Below are positions 1-6,191 of a DNA stretch of 9,114 nucleotides, piece by piece. The stretch lies in assembly GCA_021778375.1 (NCBI GenBank), contig JAJYCM010000096.1:1-9114 (forward strand), given 5' to 3'. The position numbers were made by a program, and so were the translations under genes. The notes below the pieces were generated by a model. That model searched no databases. It saw only the letters and a list, made by a program, of their open reading frames with translations, and was not told where the DNA came from. The stretch is from Bacteroidota bacterium (GTDB taxonomy: Bacteria > Bacteroidota > Ignavibacteria > Ignavibacteriales > Ignavibacteriaceae). Within the stretch, counting starts at the first letter, position 1. Each line of letters begins with the position of its first letter.

Positions 1-47
1 AATAATAATGCTATTACTAAGGCAGCGCGAATAACATAACTCTTCAT
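1..47 (-). CDS. 5' end of an unidentified gene, likely exported protein (partial)
   Basis: Read on the minus strand, an ATG at 47-45 opens a frame that stays open to the window edge and encodes MKSYVIRAALVIALL. An AAAGGA ribosome-binding sequence lies about 7 bases before the ATG (around 55-60 on the plus strand), which supports a real start. The short basic N-terminus followed by a hydrophobic run looks like the beginning of a Sec signal peptide or a membrane anchor, so the product is probably exported or membrane-bound. Only 15 codons are visible, so no family can be named. It is divergent from the sdh operon, and the 1.1 kb spacer between them would hold the control regions of both. Confidence 0.6.
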   Translation of the reverse strand, partial: MKSYVIRAALVIALL

Positions 48-143
48 AATATTTTCCTTTATTGTTTTCTAAATCTAAATTATAGAGTCTTTCTTCCAGC
101 AGGTATTCCCCAAAATTTATTATTAAAATTCCTAATTGTGTTA

Positions 144-160
144 AATTAGAAAATCTAATT
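144..160. repeat. short perfect inverted repeat (AATTAGA/TCTAATT)
   Basis: A 7-bp arm AATTAGA (144-150) and its exact complement TCTAATT (154-160) are separated by AAA. It lies about 100 bp upstream of the minus-strand gene starting at 47. It could be an operator or a weak hairpin; in such AT-rich DNA it could also occur by chance. Confidence 0.3.
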
Positions 161-175
161 ATGATAATCAATTAT
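157..175. promoter_or_regulatory. weak Fur-box-like sequence
   Basis: The 19 bases AATTATGATAATCAATTAT match the classical Fur-box consensus (GATAATGATAATCATTATC) at 13 of 19 positions by eye, with the central ATGATAATCA identical. It sits about 110 bp upstream of the divergent gene that begins at 47. The flanks match poorly and the DNA is very AT-rich, so chance is a strong alternative. Confidence 0.15.
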
Positions 176-312
176 ATCTTCATATAATTTATTATTCATT
201 GGTAAACAATAACATATGTCCTTACATTAATTTATATGTATTTTTTTATACCACATTCAATTATTTATTCATTTTTAGCCCTTTGTTTCGGTAGAATCAT
301 CAAAATACAATT

Positions 313-420
313 GTCATTGACTCCCGCAATCGGGATAAACTCCGGGAGAAATCCCACGAGTAGCCCAGATACACGAGTTGAGCGTGGGATATCTCAGTCG
401 CAAGGCTCCTTCCATATGAC
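313..420. repeat. palindromic intergenic repeat element A
   Basis: The unit is bounded by GTCAT (313-317) and its complement ATGAC (416-420). Inside, GAGAAATCCCACG (346-358) faces CGTGGGATATCTC (383-395), complementary except for one position, giving a 13-position stem with a 24-base loop. The left part also holds CCCG/CGGG (323-334) and CTCCCG/CGGGAG (321-348), which compete with each other. Its base composition is GC-richer than the surroundings. GTCAT-bounded elements with GAGAAATCCC-type cores recall the dispersed non-coding palindromic repeats of many Bacteroidota/Chlorobiota genomes; that family link is from memory. It does not look like a gene, a CRISPR unit or a complete insertion sequence. 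Confidence 0.6.
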
Positions 421-436
421 GAAAAAAAATAGTTGT

Positions 437-500
437 GAATCCGGCTTAAGCTGGAGCCTGCCCCGTTTGCGGGGAGAAATCCCCTGTATAGCGCTGTCAT
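437..500. repeat. palindromic intergenic repeat element B
   Basis: This element shares the exact 12-mer GGGAGAAATCCC with element A (344-355 there, 472-483 here). It contains a hairpin CCGGC/GCTGG around TTAA (441-454), a hairpin CCCCG/CGGGG around TTTG (461-474), and an overlapping alternative GGGG/CCCC around AGAAAT (471-484) that cannot form at the same time. It ends in GTCAT (496-500), the same word that bounds element A. It is best read as a diverged relative of element A placed next to it. Confidence 0.5.
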
Positions 501-518
501 CCACATTACTCACTACTG

Positions 519-566
519 TTACGCAACCATTTGAAAACCTGTCTGCCGCCAGGCAGGTTGGCGTAA
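519..566. repeat. nested palindrome with CAGGCAGGT arm
   Basis: An inner stem pairs ACCTGTCTG (537-545) with CAGGCAGGT (550-558), one G-T pair, around a CCGC loop. An outer arm TTACGC (519-524) is the exact complement of GCGTAA (561-566). CCTGCCTG/CAGGCAGG palindromes are frequent dispersed repeats in FCB-group genomes (from memory). It lies just after elements A and B, forming a cluster of three. A terminator role is unlikely because no T-run follows. Confidence 0.5.
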
Positions 567-745
567 TGGAGTTATGGAATTGCGCAGTATTTTCCTTGCT
601 TCCCTTATTACAATTTAATATATTTTCCACAAGCAAGTTTTATTCTCTTTTCTTTACTTGTTGCTATTTTATAGTTGATGGGTACAAATCCATCTAAAGA
701 AATCTAAAAGGGAAAGCAAATCAAAATAGTTCCCTGAAAACGATT

Positions 746-789
746 TGAATGCACTCTGAATGCACTGTGAATACACTCTGAATGCGTCT
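746..789. repeat. four tandem 11-bp repeats (TGAATGCACTC type)
   Basis: Four head-to-tail copies lie at 746-756 (TGAATGCACTC), 757-767 (TGAATGCACTG), 768-778 (TGAATACACTC) and 779-789 (TGAATGCGTCT). Copies 2 and 3 each differ from copy 1 at one position; copy 4 at its 3' end. An 11-bp period puts each copy on the same face of the helix, as in direct-repeat binding sites of OmpR/PhoB-type response regulators. It lies about 370 bp upstream of the sdhC start. It could be an activator array for the sdh promoter, or a small microsatellite with no function. Confidence 0.6.
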
Positions 790-913
790 TCCCTACCATA
801 TAAAGCCCATTACTCTCCCTTTAACCATAAATTAAATTCTTAATCTTTTTGTCACTTAAATCTTTTGCTCTTTTCTTGAACTTGAACATAATTCTGAACT
901 TGCGCCTATCTGA

Positions 914-945
914 CTGTCATATAGTGCGCTATTCATATATTTTTG
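914..945 (+). promoter_or_regulatory. possible sdhCAB promoter (Bacteroidota-type -7 element)
   Basis: TATTTTTG at 938-945 matches the Bacteroidota sigma-ABfr -7 consensus TAnnTTTG perfectly. The matching -33 element is poor (CTG at 914-916 instead of TTG). It would start transcription near 952 and leave a leader of roughly 200 bases before sdhC. An alternative is TTTG (973-976) or TTG (978-980) with TAATTTCG (1001-1008), where the -33 is good, the -7 has one mismatch, and the spacer is 24 or 20 bases. I cannot decide between them from sequence alone. Confidence 0.25.
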
Positions 946-1159
946 TTCGTATTTCGAGCCGCTGCTTTATTCTTTGATTGATTTTATAAATTAAAATTGA
1001 TAATTTCGGTTAGCAAAAATTTTAATGTAATCAAAAACAGGTTTGCCATTCACTATAGCACATCGAAAACAATTTTTAGAAAATGAACACAGATTTATAT
1101 TCCATCTTAAATAATCATATCATCAAATCAAGAATTCAGTTTATAGAAGGAGTAGTTTA

Positions 1160-1825
1160 ATGGGTTGGTTCAGCACGTTCACCAGTTCCTCAATCGGTAA
1201 AAAGTTTATTATGGCTCTTACCGGTTCCTTGCTTATGCTTTTTTTAATCATTCATTTCATAGGCAACATGATGCTTTATTTCGGTCCAAAAGCATTCGAT
1301 ACTTATGTCGATACTTTGGAAATATTCAAACCCCTTATTAGAGTGATTGAAGTTCTTCTTGCTCTTATATTTATCTTCCATATCTACAACGGTTTAAAAC
1401 TTTGGTACGAAAACAAAAAAGCAAACCCGCAAAAATATGCTGTCAATGCTTCAAGAGAAAATAGCGATATATATTCGAGAAGTATGGCTATTACCGGAGT
1501 TACAATCTTTGTTTTTCTTATAATTCACTTATCGACATTCTGGGCAACTTTTAACTTTGGATTGCATCCTAATACCGAATATCCTTATTATACGATTGTA
1601 ACCCACTGGTTTCAAAATCCAATCTATTCACTAATCTATGTAATAGGAATGATTGTATTGGGATATCATCTAAACCATGCCTTCCAAAGTGCCTTTCAAA
1701 CATTCGGGTGGAATCATAAAAAATATACTCCGTTAATAAAAAAAATTGGGACAGTGTATGCCCTAATTTTAGCGCTCGGTTTCGCATCTATTCCAATATA
1801 CTTTTTTCTAATGGGAGGTAAATAA
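1160..1825 (+). CDS. sdhC: succinate dehydrogenase cytochrome b subunit (membrane anchor)
   Basis: Membrane anchor of complex II: it binds heme b and passes electrons from SdhB to quinone in the cytoplasmic membrane. The 221 residues contain five hydrophobic segments at about 15-40, 58-80, 108-131, 153-173 and 194-217, the architecture of single-anchor, di-heme (type B) enzymes like those of Bacillus and Wolinella. Candidate axial heme histidines are His32, His74, His123 and His170 (His173 is an alternative for the last), one in each of helices I to IV. The GYHLNHAFQSAFQTFG block at 168-183 is typical of FCB-group SdhC. The ATG at 1160 is preceded by AAGGAG (1147-1152). The stop overlaps the sdhA start by one base. 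There is no sdhD gene, as expected for this type. Confidence 0.95.
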   Translation: MGWFSTFTSSSIGKKFIMALTGSLLMLFLIIHFIGNMMLYFGPKAFDTYVDTLEIFKPLIRVIEVLLALIFIFHIYNGLKLWYENKKANPQKYAVNASRENSDIYSRSMAITGVTIFVFLIIHLSTFWATFNFGLHPNTEYPYYTIVTHWFQNPIYSLIYVIGMIVLGYHLNHAFQSAFQTFGWNHKKYTPLIKKIGTVYALILALGFASIPIYFFLMGGK

Positions 1826-3735
1826 TGATAAAGTTAGATTCTCACGTACCCGAAGGAAATATTTCCGAAAAATGGGCTAACCATAAATTTTCGATGAAGC
1901 TTGTCAATCCTGCAAACAAAAGGAAATATGATATAATCGTTGTCGGTACCGGTCTTGCAGGCGCTTCTGCGGCAGCAACTTTAGGCGAATTAGGCTATAA
2001 GGTAAAAGCATTTTCTTATCACGATTCCCCTCGACGAGCCCACTCAATCGCCGCCCAAGGAGGAATAAACGCTGCGAAAAATTATCAGAACGACGCCGAT
2101 TCTGTCTTCAGATTGTTCTATGATACCGTCAAAGGAGGCGACTTCCGTTCCCGCGAAGCTAATGTTTACCGCCTTGCTGATGTTAGTAATAATATTATAG
2201 ATCAATGTGTAGCTCAGGGTGTCCCTTTTGCAAGAGAATACGGCGGTATGCTTGCCAACCGTTCTTTTGGCGGCGCTCAAGTGTCAAGAACTTTTTATGC
2301 TCGCGGAGAAACCGGACAGCAATTACTCCTCGGAGCTTATGGTTCTTTGAACAGACAAATTCATCTCGGCAATGTCACAATGTTTTCTCGACGCGAAATG
2401 CTCGACCTTGTTGTTGTTAATGGCAAAGCGCAGGGCATTATTGTCCGTAATCTTGTTAACGGAGAAATTGAGAGCTACTCTGCTCAAGCTGTTATTTTAG
2501 CCACCGGCGGCTATATGAACGTTTATTTCTTATCGACAAATGCTATGAATAGCAATGCAACAGCTTCATGGCGCGCTCATAAACGCGGTGCCGTATATGC
2601 TAATCCATGTTATACTCAAATTCATCCAACGTGTCTTCCTGTGCATGGTGAAAATCAATCAAAACTAGTGTTGATGAGCGAAAGTTTGAGAAATGACGGA
2701 AGAATTTGGGTACCTAAAAAAATTGGCGATACAAGATCTCCGAAAGATATTCCCGAATCTGAAAGGGATTATTATCTCGAAAGAAAATACCCTGCTTTTG
2801 GAAACTTGGTACCTCGTGATGTAGCTTCGCGTAATGCAAAATACGTCTGCGACGAGGGACGCGGTATTGGAGGCGGTAGAGCAGTTTATCTCGACTTCTC
2901 GGAAGCCTTTAATCGTATCGGAAAGGAAGGCGTTAAAGATAAATACGGTAACCTGTTCGATATGTACCAGAACATAACCGGAACCAACCCCTATGAAGTT
3001 CCTATGCAGATTTATCCTGCGCCTCACTATGCAATGGGCGGTCTGTGGGTAGATTATAATCTAATGAGCAATGTCCCGGGCTTATTCGTTCTCGGAGAAG
3101 CTAATTTTTCTGACCATGGCGCAAATAGACTCGGCGCAAGCGCACTTATGCAAGGGCTTGCAGACGGTTACTTCGTTATTCCTTACACACTCGGAAATTA
3201 TCTTACAACAGAGAAACCGGCTAAGGTTGATCCAAAATCTAATGAATTCAAAGAAGCAGAAAATAATGTAAAAGAAAATGTAAGTAAATTATTAAATGTT
3301 AATGGAAAACAAACTGTCGATTCAATCCATAAACGCCTCGGTCATATTCTGATTGACAAAGTTGGAATGTCCCGCAGCGAAACAGGATTGAAGGAAGCTA
3401 TCAAAAGCATAAGTGAATTGCGCCAAGAATTCTGGAACGACGTTAAAATCGTCGGTAAAGGAAATGAACTTAATCAGACGCTTGAAAGAGCCGGCAGAGT
3501 CTCTGATTTTCTTGAACTTGGCGAACTTATGGCCCTTGACGCGTTGAACCGGAATGAAAGCTGCGGAGGTCATTTCCGCGAAGAATATCAAACAGTCGAA
3601 GGTGAAGCATTAAGAAGAGATGATGAATATTCTTATGTAGCAGCCTGGGAATTTAAAAAGCCGGGCATGTGGGAACTAAACAAAGAGAATCTTGAATTTG
3701 AAACTATAAAATTAGCTACGAGGAGTTACAAATAA
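1825..3735 (+). CDS. sdhA: succinate dehydrogenase flavoprotein subunit
   Basis: Catalytic subunit of complex II: it oxidises succinate to fumarate on the cytoplasmic side with covalently bound FAD. The 636 residues are full length. Visible motifs: the FAD Rossmann glycines GTGLAGAS (41-48); RAHSIAAQGGINAA (71-84), whose His73 should carry the FAD; substrate-site HPTC (His267); RDVASR (Arg331, the proton-shuttle arginine of the family); HYAMGG (His401); and HGANRLGAS (431-439, with Arg435). The C-terminal helical part has ESCGGHFREEY (578-588). The N-terminal extension of about 35 residues before the FAD domain is common in the type B enzymes of this group. Translation is coupled to sdhC through a TAATG overlap, with GGGAGG at 1813-1818 as ribosome site. 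It could in principle be a fumarate reductase, since the families share all these residues. Confidence 0.97.
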   Translation: MIKLDSHVPEGNISEKWANHKFSMKLVNPANKRKYDIIVVGTGLAGASAAATLGELGYKVKAFSYHDSPRRAHSIAAQGGINAAKNYQNDADSVFRLFYDTVKGGDFRSREANVYRLADVSNNIIDQCVAQGVPFAREYGGMLANRSFGGAQVSRTFYARGETGQQLLLGAYGSLNRQIHLGNVTMFSRREMLDLVVVNGKAQGIIVRNLVNGEIESYSAQAVILATGGYMNVYFLSTNAMNSNATASWRAHKRGAVYANPCYTQIHPTCLPVHGENQSKLVLMSESLRNDGRIWVPKKIGDTRSPKDIPESERDYYLERKYPAFGNLVPRDVASRNAKYVCDEGRGIGGGRAVYLDFSEAFNRIGKEGVKDKYGNLFDMYQNITGTNPYEVPMQIYPAPHYAMGGLWVDYNLMSNVPGLFVLGEANFSDHGANRLGASALMQGLADGYFVIPYTLGNYLTTEKPAKVDPKSNEFKEAENNVKENVSKLLNVNGKQTVDSIHKRLGHILIDKVGMSRSETGLKEAIKSISELRQEFWNDVKIVGKGNELNQTLERAGRVSDFLELGELMALDALNRNESCGGHFREEYQTVEGEALRRDDEYSYVAAWEFKKPGMWELNKENLEFETIKLATRSYK

Positions 3736-4505
3736 TGGACAATAATCATATTCATTTGACGTTAAATATCTGGCGACAGGAAACTCCTTCATCAAAAGGT
3801 TTTTTTGAAGAATTTAAACAAGACGTATCGCCTGATTCATCACTCCTTGAAATACTCGACGAAATAAATAATCGTTTAGAAGCGGAAGGTAAAAGACCTA
3901 TTGCTTTTGAAAGCGATTGCCGCGAAGGTATTTGCGGTACATGCGGGCTAGTCGTTAATGGGAATCCTCACGGTCCATTACCTAAGACAGCTACCTGCCA
4001 ATTGCATATGCGTAATTTTAATGACGGTGAAACTCTTTTTATTGAACCATTCAGAGCAACTGCATTCCCTATAATTAAAGACCTTATTGTTGATAGATCC
4101 GGCTTTGATAAAATTCAACAAGCTGGAGGTTTTGTATCTTTCAACGCAGGCAGTGCGCCTGATGCAAATGCTATTCTAATTCCTAAAAAAATAGCCGACC
4201 TTGCTCTTGATGCCGCCGAATGTATTGGCTGCGGCGCTTGTGTAGCAGCTTGTAAAAATTCCTCTGCGATGCTTTTTGTCTCTGCAAAGGTTTCCCAGTT
4301 TGCTATTTTGCCTCAAGGCCAACCCGAAAGGTATGAACGAGTTCAAGCTATGGTTAAGGTTATGGATGAAAATCTCTTCGGTAGTTGTACAAATACCTAT
4401 GCTTGCGAAGCTGAATGCCCAAAAGGTATTTCCGTATCTAACATTGCAAGAATGAACCGGGAATACATCGGCGCTAAGTTTAAAACTGAAGAATTGGTTG
4501 ATTAA
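3735..4505 (+). CDS. sdhB: succinate dehydrogenase iron-sulfur subunit
   Basis: Electron-transfer subunit joining the flavin of SdhA to the hemes and quinone in SdhC. The 256 residues hold the three classical clusters. The N-terminal ferredoxin-like domain has Cys62, Cys67, Cys70 and Cys88 for [2Fe-2S]. The C-terminal domain has Cys163, Cys166, Cys169 and Cys228 for [4Fe-4S], and Cys173, Cys218 and Cys224 for [3Fe-4S]; the last two stretches read CIGCGACVAAC and CTNTYACEAECPKGI. All eleven cysteines are present, so the protein looks intact. The start overlaps the sdhA stop (TAATG), with GAGGAG at 3720-3725 as ribosome site. It is the last gene of the operon and is followed 26 bp later by a strong terminator. 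Confidence 0.97.
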   Translation: MDNNHIHLTLNIWRQETPSSKGFFEEFKQDVSPDSSLLEILDEINNRLEAEGKRPIAFESDCREGICGTCGLVVNGNPHGPLPKTATCQLHMRNFNDGETLFIEPFRATAFPIIKDLIVDRSGFDKIQQAGGFVSFNAGSAPDANAILIPKKIADLALDAAECIGCGACVAACKNSSAMLFVSAKVSQFAILPQGQPERYERVQAMVKVMDENLFGSCTNTYACEAECPKGISVSNIARMNREYIGAKFKTEELVD

Positions 4506-4531
4506 GGACATATAAAATCAATTTTCCTTCT

Positions 4532-4587
4532 AAATCCCGACCTTTTGCTGCATTGGGCAGGCAAGTTACTCGGGATTTTTTTATTTT
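4532..4587 (+). terminator. intrinsic terminator after sdhB
   Basis: AAATCCCGA (4532-4540) pairs perfectly with TCGGGATTT (4570-4578), followed by a T-rich run to 4587. The loop forms a second stem, TTGCTGC (4545-4551) with GCA-GCAA (4557-4564, G4560 bulged), around ATTGG. It should end the sdhCAB transcript. Only about 25 bases remain before the next gene, so that gene needs either read-through or a promoter overlapping the hairpin. Confidence 0.85.
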
Positions 4588-4611
4588 GAATTGTCATTTA
4601 GAGAGATTTTG

Positions 4612-6189
4612 ATGTTTGATAAAGAAATAAAATTTATATCTGACTTTAGCCTTAATAAAGTAAAAAACTTCGGATCGTTTTTTACTTTTGCGAAGCTGTT
4701 AAGCAGCGATGTTCATCCGGCAATTATTCAATATATTTCTGCTGAATTGGATTTCCTTATATTTGAAGATAGGAAAAAACTTCTTCAACAGTCTGCTTTT
4801 GATTATTCTGGCGCCGAAATAGCAAAACATTTGAACATTATCGGCGAAGAAATTAAAAGGGATAAAAAAATATCTTTTGAAGATATGAAGAAATTAATGC
4901 TTCAAGCTGTTTCGTTTAACATTAACTTTCTAATTAGACCCCGTTGGTCATTAGTAAAACTTGTCTTTAATGAATCGGAGCAGAAAACATTTGAGGAAAT
5001 CAAATTAGCTTTCAACTACATTTATTATTATGATTATATTAAGAATATTTTTCTCGGCTATCTTTCCAAAAGAAAATTATCTGTTTTAAGTATTACTGAA
5101 TTCGAAGCTATTCTCACTAAAATTGACAAAGAACTATTTTCAGAACAAGCTGAAAAGTTTTTGGATAACTCGATTTATTCAACGGCAGAATTTTTTAATG
5201 AGGGCGGTGTTAATAAAACCACAATTTCTCCCAATTATTTTGAGCTTTTTCTTAAAGAGAAAAATTTAATCGACTATCAGTTTAAAATAAGGAAATATTT
5301 CCCGGCCGAATCAAATCAAAATTTTAACGTCGAAGAGATTAGAAAAGTCCTGTATTCATCAACACTCCCTCAACCTATTAAAACAACGGAAGAAGAGATT
5401 ATTACAGAGACCCAAAACAATCTTTTCCAAACTAATGCAAACGAAAATAGCTCCATTGAAAAAGACAAAGAAGAAGATAAAAAGTTATCTACTTTTAATT
5501 TAGAAGAGCAGGAAACTCCGGAAAATAAAAAGAAAAACAAAATAATTTTAAAGGATATCGAACAATCCCAAAATGAAAAATCAAAAGATGAAAATATTGA
5601 GCATGAACTGATTGACGACGATCTGCTATCTCTTTATGATTCCGAACTTCAATCCATCGAAGATGAATTGAGGGAAATAAAAACCGACTTAAACAATTTC
5701 GAGTTTACAATTGAGCCGGAGGATAGTTCAGATGAACCTCTGGTAACTGAAAATGAAGAAAAAGAAAATGATATTTCTCTTCTGCAAGATGTAGATGAGG
5801 TTTTTGGCAAAGACAAAGAAAGTCCATTTATCAACAATGCCGAAGATGAAATACAATTAGTAGGTGAAGAAAAATTAAGCTTTCAATTGGAAGGTGAAAA
5901 TAAAGATAACCAAATTCAGGCAAATTCAAATAAAAAAAATATTAAGCGCTATGATAAAGATGTTTATGAATATTTGAGCAAAAAAGATATACGAAAAATT
6001 ATTTCATCGGTCTTTAATGAAGACCGCGAAGATTTTGAAAGCACAGTAGCAAAAATATCAGAATGCATTTCATATGATGAGGCGACTGAGATATTAAAAA
6101 CTGTTTTTATAACATACCGGGTAAATCCATACTCGCAGGAAGCCGTTACCCTAACTAACGCGGTTTCAAATTATTTTGACCAGGCTTAA
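4612..6189 (+). CDS. unrecognised protein: two helical ends joined by an acidic linker
   Basis: I cannot name a family. I start it at the ATG at 4612 (525 residues), with AGAGAG about 7 bases before; a TTG at 4591 in the same frame is a weaker alternative that abuts the terminator. Residues 1-250 look like a compact, mostly helical, hydrophobic-cored domain with tyrosine-rich FNYIYYYDYI (134-143). Residues 256-445 are highly charged, rich in Glu, Asp, Lys, Asn and Ser, probably disordered, with one likely coiled coil (about 330-362). Residues 452-525 return to a folded-looking helical domain with DKDVYEYLSKKDIRKIISS near its start and VNPYSQEAVTLTNAV near its end. No signal peptide, membrane segment or enzyme motif is visible, so it is probably cytoplasmic. 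The stop lies 2 bp before obgE, which suggests co-translation and perhaps a shared role. The codon use resembles the neighbours. Confidence 0.85.
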   Translation: MFDKEIKFISDFSLNKVKNFGSFFTFAKLLSSDVHPAIIQYISAELDFLIFEDRKKLLQQSAFDYSGAEIAKHLNIIGEEIKRDKKISFEDMKKLMLQAVSFNINFLIRPRWSLVKLVFNESEQKTFEEIKLAFNYIYYYDYIKNIFLGYLSKRKLSVLSITEFEAILTKIDKELFSEQAEKFLDNSIYSTAEFFNEGGVNKTTISPNYFELFLKEKNLIDYQFKIRKYFPAESNQNFNVEEIRKVLYSSTLPQPIKTTEEEIITETQNNLFQTNANENSSIEKDKEEDKKLSTFNLEEQETPENKKKNKIILKDIEQSQNEKSKDENIEHELIDDDLLSLYDSELQSIEDELREIKTDLNNFEFTIEPEDSSDEPLVTENEEKENDISLLQDVDEVFGKDKESPFINNAEDEIQLVGEEKLSFQLEGENKDNQIQANSNKKNIKRYDKDVYEYLSKKDIRKIISSVFNEDREDFESTVAKISECISYDEATEILKTVFITYRVNPYSQEAVTLTNAVSNYFDQA

Positions 6190-6191
6190 TT

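Larger units (their letters stand above)
48..1159. other. 1.1 kb gene-free spacer with repeats and control sequences
   Basis: I find no credible protein-coding gene here. The open frames that exist (for example 236-697 plus and 394-636 minus) run through palindromic repeats, have no ribosome-binding site and have protein compositions unlike a real domain. What the stretch does hold: an A/T-rich inverted repeat and a weak Fur-like sequence (144-175), a cluster of GC-richer palindromic elements inside AT-rich DNA (313-566), a small hairpin GATGG/CCATC (677-694), four 11-bp tandem repeats (746-789), and an AT-rich leader with promoter-like sequences before sdhC (about 910-1159). The left part probably serves the divergent gene that starts at 47, the right part sdhC. 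Confidence 0.7.

Noticed and set aside
313..566. CRISPR array or complete insertion sequence
   Set aside because: The repeats are of different types and spacings, without regular unique spacers, and there is no transposase frame or matched terminal repeats with a target duplication.
236..697. Open frame of 153 codons in the upstream spacer
   Set aside because: No ribosome-binding site, runs straight through three palindromic repeats, and the predicted protein has no domain-like pattern; an overlapping minus-strand frame (394-636) is equally open by chance.
877..902. Direct repeat TGAACTTG at 877-884 and 895-902
   Set aside because: Only two short copies with 18-base period in low-complexity AT-rich DNA; no reason to prefer a functional reading over chance.
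4591..4611. TTG start at 4591 for the unknown gene
   Set aside because: It directly abuts the terminator T-run and leaves no ribosome-binding site; the ATG at 4612 has AGAGAG at normal spacing.
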